A DNA stretch of 64,000 nt from an uncultured Clostridia bacterium. GTDB taxonomy: Bacteria; Bacillota; Clostridia; Oscillospirales; Acutalibacteraceae. Every line of letters starts with the position of its first letter. Within the stretch, counting starts at the first letter, position 1. The DNA is taken from positions 17,408 through 81,407 of the forward strand of contig CANQGT010000007.1 in NCBI GenBank assembly GCA_947623505.1, read 5' to 3'. Below, piece after piece: positions 27,547-34,156 of this stretch. The position numbers were made by a program, and so were the translations under genes. The notes under the pieces are model-generated. The model did no database searches. It was not told the origin of the DNA and saw only the letters and a list, made by a program, of their open reading frames with translations.

Positions 27547-28242
27547 CTACACATATTCGCGTGTCATTTCCGTTCTGATTTTGTTTATTATCCGCTTTTC
27601 AAGCCTTGAAATATAACTTTGTGATATGCCCATAAGATCGGCAAGCTGTTTTTGCGTATGCTCCGTTTCGCCCAAGATTCCGAATCGCATTTTCATAAGC
27701 TCCCTTTCCTTTTCGGAGAGGGAGTTTACTATTTTCAGCAGCAATTTTTTTTCGTCGCTGTATTCGATATCAACCGAAATTTCGTCAGGATCGCTGCCGA
27801 GGACGTCTCTGAGAGTAAGCTCGTTTCCGTCCCAGTCAATGCTGAGAGGATCGTCGAAGCTCATTTCGTGGCGCGCGCTGTTTACCTTGCGAAGATGCAT
27901 CAGTATCTCGTTTTCTATGCAGCGGGAAGCGTATGTTGCGAATTTTATGTTTTTTTCGGGATCAAACGTTCTTACCGCTTTCATAAGCCCTATTGTGCCT
28001 ATGGAAACAAGATCCTCCGTTGAAGTGACACACCCCTCAAATTTTTTCGCTATATACACCACAAGCCTCAGATTATGCGTTATAAGCAGTTCTCTGTGCG
28101 TCTCGTCGCCCGCCCGCAGTTCATTCATAACCGTTTCCTCTTCCTCTTTCGTCAAAGGAGGCGGAAGCGTTTCCGGCCCGTTTATGTAAAAACATTCTTT
28201 TTTAAACAATCTGAGAAATAATAATTTTAGCCTGTATATCAT
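27547..28242 (-). CDS. sigE: Sporulation sigma factor SigE (pro-sigma-E)
   Basis: A 231-residue sigma-70 family protein. Region 2 shows [13 protein letters not shown] and [19 protein letters not shown]; region 4 has [21 protein letters not shown]. The hydrophobic, basic N-terminus ([15 protein letters not shown]) is the pro-sequence that tethers pro-sigma-E to the septal membrane until SpoIIGA cleaves it. It controls early mother-cell genes in sporulation. The ATG at 28240-28242 has GAGGTG upstream; an in-frame ATG 12 bases earlier overlaps the spoIIGA stop but lacks a ribosome site. Adjacent to its protease gene, as in all known cases. Confidence 0.96.
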   Translation of the reverse strand: MIYRLKLLFLRLFKKECFYINGPETLPPPLTKEEEETVMNELRAGDETHRELLITHNLRLVVYIAKKFEGCVTSTEDLVSIGTIGLMKAVRTFDPEKNIKFATYASRCIENEILMHLRKVNSARHEMSFDDPLSIDWDGNELTLRDVLGSDPDEISVDIEYSDEKKLLLKIVNSLSEKERELMKMRFGILGETEHTQKQLADLMGISQSYISRLEKRIINKIRTEMTREYV

Positions 28243-28250
28243 ACCGCACC

Positions 28251-29048
28251 TCATAAATTTAAAATTTTCGGATTTAATATTCCGCGGTACTCTCCCCTCT
28301 TCACGCTGTCGCTCAGCGCTATGTAAACCTCCTGCGTTTCGGCGCTGCCGCGCGACGTGCTTATTTCTACTTTTTCCGGCTTAAATGCCGGCATCACCCC
28401 CTCGCCGCCGATAGTTTTAAAAGGAATAAGCCTTTGGCATTCAACGTTTTCAAACAGCTTTTTTTCGGCAACTATCACCGGATATTCGGAAAAAGGCTCT
28501 CTAAGATTATTGCCGCTGTCGGCAAAAGCAAAAAACCTCACTTCCCCGCCGCCGTAAAGCACCTTTACGCTGTATATCTCCTTAGCGGACGTTTTTCCGT
28601 TATATATTCTTATTATCAGCGCCGATATAAGATAAGCCGCCAAAGCGGTTATCAAAAGCACCTTCGCGGAAACGTTGAAATACACGGTGGAATTGTTGAT
28701 TACAATGCCCTCCGGCCTGAAAATGAGCCATAAACCGACCATAATTCCCACAAAAAGAAAATTCACAAAAAAGAATATGGCGGTCTCTTTTATAAAAACC
28801 TTTATACCTATATATTTGAATGCCGTAAGAACGATAAGGCAGGCGGCGGCCAGCTTTCCCAAGAATGAAACGGCAAAGTTCAGCTCGTCCGCAAGAATAA
28901 CGAGAGAATATGCCCCGCCTATAAACGAAGCCGGCACAAGCCGCCATATTTTACCGCTGCGCTTTGAAAATTTTTCCGTGACGATGAGCAGGAAAAAAGT
29001 GATAAAAAAATTCACCGCAAAAAGAACGTCAACATAAATCACCCGCAC
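28251..29048 (-). CDS. spoIIGA: Sigma-E processing protease SpoIIGA
   Basis: A 265-residue aspartic protease with five to six N-terminal membrane helices (1-150) and a soluble C-terminal half. The catalytic aspartate is Asp177 in [11 protein letters not shown]. It cleaves the pro-sequence from pro-sigma-E in the mother cell after a signal from the forespore (SpoIIR). It lies directly upstream of sigE. A terminal strong ribosome site is not obvious at 29048. Confidence 0.95.
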   Translation of the reverse strand: MRVIYVDVLFAVNFFITFFLLIVTEKFSKRSGKIWRLVPASFIGGAYSLVILADELNFAVSFLGKLAAACLIVLTAFKYIGIKVFIKETAIFFFVNFLFVGIMVGLWLIFRPEGIVINNSTVYFNVSAKVLLITALAAYLISALIIRIYNGKTSAKEIYSVKVLYGGGEVRFFAFADSGNNLREPFSEYPVIVAEKKLFENVECQRLIPFKTIGGEGVMPAFKPEKVEISTSRGSAETQEVYIALSDSVKRGEYRGILNPKILNL

Positions 29049-29128
29049 CGTTTATCACCGCCCTTTTATATTTTAGCGCCACCAAAAGGAATATTATGTC
29101 AAATCAAACTACGGCGTAAAAAAATACG

Positions 29129-29158
29129 TTGACAGTTTTTCGCCGATAACATTATAAT
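29129..29158 (+). promoter_or_regulatory. SigA-type promoter for the ECF sigma gene
   Basis: TTGACA (29129-29134), 18-base spacer, TATAAT (29153-29158), 36 bases ahead of the ECF sigma start. Confidence 0.75.
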
Positions 29159-29193
29159 TTTTATATGTTTTAAGCAATTCGGCGGAGGAAAAT

Positions 29194-29745
29194 ATGTTAG
29201 CATTTTTAAATGCCATAGAGAACGATGAGATAAAGGGCTCCCTTGAACAGCTCTATCGGCAATACAGATCACTGATGTTTAAAATCGCATATGATTATGT
29301 TAAAAACGAAGCCTCCGCTGAGGACGCGGTTCAGGAGGCTTTCTTATATGCGGCAAAAAATTTTGAAAAGATAGATATATCATCGCCGCAAAAAACGCGC
29401 AATTATCTTGCAACCATCACAAGAGGCTGCGCGATAAAAAGCTATAAGCACGGCGTAAAGGCTCAAATGCTGAAAACAAAAATTACGGAAACACTTAAAA
29501 ACAAGGAAGATTCTTTGGAGGACGAGTACCTTCAAAGGGCGGCGCTGAACACGGTAAAAAACGCCATAAGCGCACTTGATGAAAAATACAAAATCCCGTT
29601 TTATCTAAAGGTAATTTACAATTACAAATGCAAGGATATAGCGGAACTTTTAGGTATATCCGGCGAATGCGTGCGGCAGCATATTTACATTGCACGAAGA
29701 CTTATTAAAGAAAAACTTGAAAAGGAGGCGGCTGAAAATAAATAA
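29194..29745 (+). CDS. ECF-type RNA polymerase sigma factor
   Basis: A 183-residue sigma-70 family protein lacking regions 1 and 3. Region 2 shows LYRQYRSLMFKIAYDYVKN and EDAVQEAFLYAAKNF; region 4 ends with CKDIAELLGISGECVRQHIY, a helix-turn-helix for -35 recognition. It has its own promoter and SD GGAGG. It is followed by an overlapping gene for a membrane protein that is probably its anti-sigma factor, and then by a secreted protein gene, giving a small envelope-signalling unit. The inducing signal is unknown. Confidence 0.93.
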   Translation: MLAFLNAIENDEIKGSLEQLYRQYRSLMFKIAYDYVKNEASAEDAVQEAFLYAAKNFEKIDISSPQKTRNYLATITRGCAIKSYKHGVKAQMLKTKITETLKNKEDSLEDEYLQRAALNTVKNAISALDEKYKIPFYLKVIYNYKCKDIAELLGISGECVRQHIYIARRLIKEKLEKEAAENK

Positions 29746-30367
29746 TATTCTTTACGAGGCATGCGTCGCCTCACAGACTGAATGGGTAGAATCCTTTGAA
29801 AGCAGCCGCGAACATATATTCAGCCAAAGGCATGAAAAAAGAATAAGGGCTACGTTCTCAAAAATCAGAAACAACAAATACCGCAAGATAACAAAAAACA
29901 CCGTAAGATTTATCATTATTGCGGCGATACTTCTGTCGCTTACAATAATAACCGCGTTTGGCATACAGGCCATTTTTGAAAGCGGAGCTTACAGAATGAA
30001 AGACGAAACACTTTTTAAAGCGCAAAGTTCACAAGAGCATTCTCTCAAGGAAAATTTGACAACGACATATATTCCGAACGGTTACAGCTTAAAACACTTC
30101 AAAACCGACAGTCATTACAAAATAAAATATTACAGCAACACCGTTGAAGATTATTTTATGGTTGAAAAATCCGTTTTAAACTCGGAAGTTATGTTTCATT
30201 CCGATGGTAAACTTTGCGACAAAATCAGTAAAAACGGAATTGATTATTATTTCTATACAAAAGACGAACTGAGTTTTGTAGTTTGGAGAAATAAAGATTA
30301 TATTTATTATGTTGGAGGAATAATTCAAAAAAATGAGCTGCTAAAAATAGCATATTCTACAAAATAA
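29732..30367 (+). CDS. Membrane protein downstream of ECF sigma, probable anti-sigma factor (DUF4367-like)
   Basis: About 211 residues: a cytoplasmic N-terminus of 65 residues with paired basic clusters, one membrane helix (FIIIAAILLSLTIITAFGI), and an extracytoplasmic C-terminus containing LTTTYIPNGYSLKHF and VVWRNKDYIYYVGG, the pattern of DUF4367 sensor domains. The order, the overlap with the sigma gene and the topology favour an anti-sigma role. The start is uncertain: no ATG is near; CTG at 29732 is 3 bases after AAAGGAGG, and TTG at 29690 is the longest frame. The true start is probably non-AUG and translationally coupled. Confidence 0.7.
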   Translation: MKINNILYEACVASQTEWVESFESSREHIFSQRHEKRIRATFSKIRNNKYRKITKNTVRFIIIAAILLSLTIITAFGIQAIFESGAYRMKDETLFKAQSSQEHSLKENLTTTYIPNGYSLKHFKTDSHYKIKYYSNTVEDYFMVEKSVLNSEVMFHSDGKLCDKISKNGIDYYFYTKDELSFVVWRNKDYIYYVGGIIQKNELLKIAYSTK

Positions 30368-30459
30368 CAGATTAAATTTTGTGAAATAAGCCGATTTTGT
30401 ATTATTTTTATAACAAAATTACATTTAAAAGTATTTAATTATCGGAAAGGAGGGAAAAA

Positions 30460-30894
30460 ATGGAAAAGACAGGAACAGCAAATAAAAATAAAGTGTTGAG
30501 GATACTGCTTGTATTTGTCATTGCTTTTTCATTATTCACCACGGCAGGAGTAAAAACAGCCGAAGCCGCCGCAAATAACGATAATGAAATAATGCCATGC
30601 TTTAAATCCATATTATCAGTATCTTACTGCATAACCATCGATGGAATAAAAGCGCATGTATCAGGTACAATTCTCGCTCAATATTTAACTGATCTTCAAA
30701 TCACTCTTGAACTTCAAAAGTATAAAAAAGCCGATGGATGGTACACTGTTCAACTATGGGCGGAAGCGGCCCGAAACGGTGCAACATCATTGAGCGGAAC
30801 CGAATATATCAATATTTTCAGCAAATACAGATTAAGAGCGACTTTCAAAGCGGATAAAGAGACCTGTACCCGTATTATGTATCCCGAAGATTGA
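30460..30894 (+). CDS. Small secreted protein of the ECF sigma locus
   Basis: A 144-residue protein I do not recognise. Residues 15-38 form a signal peptide (ILLVFVIAFSLFTTAGV, then AEAA as a likely cleavage site). The mature part has four cysteines in three places and beta-rich stretches (LQITLELQKYKK). A very strong ribosome site (AAAGGAGGG) precedes the ATG, suggesting high expression. Its position after the sigma/anti-sigma pair suggests it is controlled by that system. Base composition is A+T-rich like its two neighbours and unlike the GC-richer housekeeping genes. Confidence 0.75.
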   Translation: MEKTGTANKNKVLRILLVFVIAFSLFTTAGVKTAEAAANNDNEIMPCFKSILSVSYCITIDGIKAHVSGTILAQYLTDLQITLELQKYKKADGWYTVQLWAEAARNGATSLSGTEYINIFSKYRLRATFKADKETCTRIMYPED

Positions 30895-30918
30895 TTTACT
30901 TAATAACAAAACGCCTAT

Positions 30919-30989
30919 CGGCGATATTCGCTTGCTTTAACAAGACTTTCAGCCTTTATAACTCAGCAAGCGAAAATACATAATCGCCG
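30919..30989 (+). other. Two-part hairpin of unknown role
   Basis: Arms CGGCGAT/ATCGCCG (7 pairs) enclose a second stem TCGCTTGCT/AGCAAGCGA (9 pairs), with an asymmetric internal loop and a 28-base apical loop. It lies just after the secreted protein gene. No T tract follows, so it is not a plain terminator. Confidence 0.4.
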
Positions 30990-31060
30990 TTTGGCACGAG
31001 CAACGTGATACAAAATGGGCGCCGGCCGAAAAGCCGCAGCCCTTTCGTGAAAAGACGCTA

Positions 31061-31707
31061 AAAATGCCAAGGTGAAAATCACCTTGGCATTTTTGGTGCG
31101 GGGGATGGGCTTGCCGTCTGCTTCGGCTTTGCCTCGCATACTTTTGGCTCGGCGACCGCAGTTGCGCTGCGGTGCCCGCCTCACCGCTCTTCGCTAAAAA
31201 CGGTTCACCGAACCGTTTTCTTTACGCTCAGACCCTCTCGGGTTCAAGTCCCATCATTATTAAATAAATCCGAGGCACAAAAATACCTCGGATTTATTTG
31301 GTGCGGGGGATGGTCTTGCCGTCTGCTTCGGCTTTGCCTCGCATACTTTTGGCTCGGCGACCGCAGTCGCGCTGCGGTGCCCGCCTCACCGCTTTTCGCT
31401 AAAAACGGTTCACCGAACCGTTTTCTTTACGCTCAGACCCTCTCGGGTTCAAGTCCCATCATTATTAATAAATCCGAGACGCAAAAGCGCCTCGGATTTA
31501 TTTGGTGCGGGGGATGGGCTTGCCGTCTGCTTCGGCTTTGCCTCGCATACTTTTGGTTCGGCGACCGCAGTCGCGCTGCGGTGCCCGCCTCACCGCTCTT
31601 CGCTAAAAACGGTTCACCGAACCGTTTTCTTTACGCTCAGACCCTCTCGGGTTCAAGTCCCATCATTATTAAATAAATCCGAGGCAAAAAAATGCCTCGG
31701 ATTTATT
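31061..31707 (-). repeat. Three 205-bp tandem units, each with the tRNA-Leu 3' end and a terminator
   Basis: Units begin (plus strand) at 31095, 31300 and 31504, and the real tRNA continues the series at 31709: spacings 205, 204, 205. Read on the minus strand, each unit starts with an antisense copy of the tRNA T-arm (GATGGGACTTGAACCC), has about 130 bases with hairpins including AAAACGGTTC/GAACCGTTTT, and ends with CCCATCCCCCGCACCA, identical to the tRNA 3' end, followed by a strong terminator hairpin. The terminator stems are nearly the same in three cases (AAATAAATCCGAGG) and different after the most distal unit. Inner boundaries GATGGGxCTTG / CAAGxCCCATC are inverted repeats. Confidence 0.85.
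31671..31707 (-). terminator. Terminator directly after tRNA-Leu
   Basis: AAATAAATCCGAGGC/GCCTCGGATTTATTT with a short A-rich loop, immediately beyond the CCA of tRNA-Leu. Almost the same hairpin recurs at 31262-31299 and 31466-31503. Confidence 0.85.
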
Positions 31708-31794
31708 TGGTGCGGGGGATGGGACTTGAACCCACATGAACTTGCATTCACTAGAACCTGAATCTAGCGCGTCTGCCAATTCCGCCACCTCCGC
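31708..31794 (-). tRNA. tRNA-Leu (anticodon CAG)
   Basis: An 87-base type II tRNA with CCA encoded. The anticodon stem CTAGA/TCTAG encloses TTCAGGT, giving anticodon CAG (reads CUG). The D-arm has GGCAGACGC, a variable arm TGAA/TTCA is present, and the T-arm is GTGGGTTCAAGTCCCAT. In the acceptor stem GCGGAGG/CCCCCGC base pair 5 is A-C, a mismatch where G-C is usual. Own promoter upstream and terminator downstream. Confidence 0.95.
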
Positions 31795-31892
31795 GTATTA
31801 AATTATGCCCTCTAAATTTTACACGGCGAGGGCAACCGAGGCCGAGCGTACTTTCAGTTAAAACTTACTGTTCCGCTTAACCGGCAAAAGTA

Positions 31893-31937
31893 TGTTACCA
31901 CATTGTCCTTGAAAAGTCAAATAAAATATAATATAAT
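31893..31937. promoter_or_regulatory. Overlapping divergent promoters: tRNA-Leu and membrane protein
   Basis: Minus strand, for tRNA-Leu: TTGACT (31921-31916), 17-base spacer, TAACAT (31898-31893). Plus strand, for the membrane protein: TTGAAA (31910-31915), 16-base spacer, TATAAT (31932-31937). The two -35 elements abut, so polymerases would compete. Confidence 0.65.
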
Positions 31938-32027
31938 ATTTCCATAAATTTTGTAACATTTCAGGATAAGCAAGGGCTTAAAGCCCGTTATCCGCGTTTT
32001 TTCCGAAAAGCCGTATCGGAGCGTAAA

Positions 32028-32594
32028 ATGAAAAAAATAATGCTAATTATTCTCAGCGTCTGCGCCGGAATTTATACCGTTTGGTATATGCACTTCGGCA
32101 GCCTTACCCAAAACAGCGGCGCGCTTTCGTCAACGGGGCTCAAGCACCCCGTTTTGTTCGCCGTTTGGGGAATCCTTGTTTTTACGGCGCTTTACTCAAA
32201 CATTCTTTACGCCTATCGCGTATTTTCCAAGCCTCGCAGATTTCAGTATTACATCTGCGCCGTTTCCGCGCTCGGTATGGCGTTGACTCTGTTTTGCGAT
32301 TTTGATTATTTAAAGCGCACGGAATATCTGCTTCACTGCGCCGGTTCCCTCACCTTCTCGGTTTTAACGGGAGTTTGCGTTTTTTTGATATTTCTGCTCA
32401 ACTACAAAAACGGCCGCCTTTACGCCGTTTTCACTTACATAGTGGGAGCGATTCTTTTGTGCGACCTTGCTTTGCTTCTTATTTTTAAGCAAACTGCGCT
32501 TATAGAGGCAGTGCCGGTGCTTTTCGCGCTGGTGATTATGCCGATTCACAATTTTACCGATTTATTCAAGGAAAAAGCCAATGCTTCACGATGA
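32028..32594 (+). CDS. Polytopic membrane protein of unknown function
   Basis: A 188-residue protein with about six hydrophobic helices (roughly 3-20, 43-62, 74-92, 103-123, 132-152, 158-175) and short basic loops. I do not recognise a specific family. SD GGAG ahead of the ATG. The last 14 bases overlap the decarboxylase gene, whose ribosome site (AAGGAAAAAG) lies within this gene, so the two are probably co-translated. A transport or lipid-related role for the pair cannot be shown. Confidence 0.7.
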   Translation: MKKIMLIILSVCAGIYTVWYMHFGSLTQNSGALSSTGLKHPVLFAVWGILVFTALYSNILYAYRVFSKPRRFQYYICAVSALGMALTLFCDFDYLKRTEYLLHCAGSLTFSVLTGVCVFLIFLLNYKNGRLYAVFTYIVGAILLCDLALLLIFKQTALIEAVPVLFALVIMPIHNFTDLFKEKANASR

Positions 32595-33891
32595 TTTGAA
32601 AGAACTGAAAAGATACCCGTTTCATATGCCGGGGCACAAGAGAAATACGGCTCTCGGCATTGAGGGAAGCGAAATCGATATAACGGAAATATCAGGCTTT
32701 GACGATCTGCACAAGCCGACGGGGGCTATTCTTGACTTGGAGCGGGAGCTTGCGGAGCTTTACTGCTGTTCACGTTCGCATTTGCTTGTAAACGGCTCAA
32801 CGGTGGGCATTTTGGCGGCGGTTTTCGCCGTCGCCAAACGCGGAGACAAGGTGCTTATTTCGCGAAACTGCCACAAAAGCGTTTACAACGCATGCCTCTT
32901 GCGTGAGCTCAAAACCGTATATATAGAACCTGAATTTGACGGCTTAAACGGATATTATACCAGAATAAATCAGAGCGCAATCGACAGAGCAGTTGCCGAA
33001 AACCCGGACGCTTCCGCCGTCATCGTAACTTCGCCTACATACGAGGGAAACGTAAGCTATATAACCGACGAAATCCCCGTAATCATTGACGCCGCTCACG
33101 GGGCGCATCTTCCGTTTTGCGGTTTTTGCCCATATCCCAAAGGAGATTTGGTTATCTCAAGCCTGCACAAAACGCTTCCGGCGCTTACTCAAACAGCGGT
33201 GATAAATATATACAATGAGTATTACGCCGAAAAAGTCAAGGAATATCTTGATATATTTGAGACCTCGTCTCCGAGTTACGTCCTTATGAACTCCGTTTCA
33301 AAGTGCGTTCGGTATATTAAAAACGGCAAAAAAGATTTCGCAGAATACAAAAAAAATCTTGAAGAATTTTACAAAACGCCGCTGAAAAATCTTGAATTTA
33401 CAATAAACGACGACATAGGAAAAATAGTTGTGTCCACCGCTCGGTGCGGCATTACAGGCGTTGAGCTTGCAAATATTTTAAGAGACGAATTTTTAACGGA
33501 ATGTGAAATGGCAAGTCTCAATTACGTGCTGCTTATGACTTCGCCCGCCGACACTGAAATTGCGTTTAACAGGCTTTCATCGGCGCTTGAGATAATTGAC
33601 GGCAGATTGAGCAGAAAAACTCCGCGTTTGATAAAAAAGCCCGATATTCCCGAAAAAATCTGCGAATCGTTTGAGGTTGAAAACACCGCCGCCGTTCCTC
33701 TAAATAATGCAGAGGGAAAGATTTGCGGCGAATTTGTTTACGCCTATCCGCCCGGTGTTCCCATTATCGTTCCCGGTGAAATAATAACGGCCGATATAAT
33801 TAAAACGCTGACCAAAGCCGAAGCCGACGGAATAAATATTTTGAGCGCCGGTAATTTACTGCCCCGCTTTATATTGACAAAATCCGTATAA
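32581..33891 (+). CDS. Orn/Lys/Arg decarboxylase-family PLP enzyme
   Basis: A 436-residue fold-type I PLP enzyme. YPFHMPGHKRN near 12-22 is the family N-terminal signature; VIIDAAHGAH (168-176) holds the PLP-ring Asp170, and SSLHKTLPALTQ has the Schiff-base Lys197. The C-terminal domain (PPGVPIIVPGEIIT) is the decarboxylase C-terminal signature. Bacterial relatives (YaaO, SpeA types) decarboxylate arginine or lysine to agmatine or cadaverine. It is a little shorter than typical (about 470-490). The SCIFF gene promoter overlaps its 3' end. Confidence 0.9.
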   Translation: MLHDDLKELKRYPFHMPGHKRNTALGIEGSEIDITEISGFDDLHKPTGAILDLERELAELYCCSRSHLLVNGSTVGILAAVFAVAKRGDKVLISRNCHKSVYNACLLRELKTVYIEPEFDGLNGYYTRINQSAIDRAVAENPDASAVIVTSPTYEGNVSYITDEIPVIIDAAHGAHLPFCGFCPYPKGDLVISSLHKTLPALTQTAVINIYNEYYAEKVKEYLDIFETSSPSYVLMNSVSKCVRYIKNGKKDFAEYKKNLEEFYKTPLKNLEFTINDDIGKIVVSTARCGITGVELANILRDEFLTECEMASLNYVLLMTSPADTEIAFNRLSSALEIIDGRLSRKTPRLIKKPDIPEKICESFEVENTAAVPLNNAEGKICGEFVYAYPPGVPIIVPGEIITADIIKTLTKAEADGINILSAGNLLPRFILTKSV

Positions 33892-33902
33892 TATTATAAA
33901 AT
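33874..33902 (+). promoter_or_regulatory. Promoter of the SCIFF gene
   Basis: TTGACA (33874-33879), 17-base spacer, TAAAAT (33897-33902), lying across the decarboxylase stop codon and 42 bases before the SCIFF start. Confidence 0.65.
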
Positions 33903-33944
33903 AAGCACATAGCAAAAAGTAATTAAGAAAGAGGTGTTTTCAAT

Positions 33945-34091
33945 ATGAAAAAAATCAACACTTTAAATTCGCGCAACCTTTGCGAATCCGCTAAAAAAGG
34001 CGGCTGCGGCGAATGCCAGACCTCCTGCCAATCCGCCAGCAAAACTTCATGCTCTGTTGCAAATCAAAAGTGTGAGCAGCTTAAAAAATAA
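33945..34091 (+). CDS. SCIFF ribosomally made peptide precursor
   Basis: A 48-residue peptide: MKKINTLNSRNLCESAKKG, then GCGECQTSCQSASKTSCSV, then ANQKCEQLKK. The GGCGECQTSCQSA core and spacing are those of SCIFF (six cysteines in forty-five residues), the most conserved Clostridia RiPP; the maturase is 65 bases downstream. Six cysteines are present (13, 21, 24, 28, 36, 43), but the distribution differs: residue 32, usually Cys, is Ser; residue 37, usually Thr, is Ser; and an extra Cys is at 13. As I recall, residues 32 and 37 form the thioether in characterised SCIFF peptides, so cross-linking may be altered or absent. SD GAGGTG and own promoter. Confidence 0.93.
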   Translation: MKKINTLNSRNLCESAKKGGCGECQTSCQSASKTSCSVANQKCEQLKK

Positions 34092-34113
34092 GCAAAACAA
34101 TTATCAACGATTT

Positions 34114-34140
34114 ACGGCGGTAATGTTTACCGTCGTTTTT
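34114..34140 (+). terminator. Hairpin with T tract between the SCIFF peptide and maturase genes
   Basis: ACGGCGGTAA/TTTACCGTCGT stem followed by TTTTTCT, 23 bases after the peptide stop and 17 before the maturase start. A likely attenuator giving more peptide than maturase. Confidence 0.65.
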
Positions 34141-34156
34141 CTATGGAGAACTTTTT

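Noticed and set aside
29093..29103. TATGTCAAA ahead of spoIIGA, resembling a Spo0A box
   Set aside because: It is one base off consensus, single, and lies over the possible -10 instead of near the -35, so it is not enough to call.
31095..31664. Three sequences matching tRNA 3' ends, as extra tRNA genes
   Set aside because: They carry only the last 16 bases and an antisense T-arm; no anticodon arm or D-arm is present.
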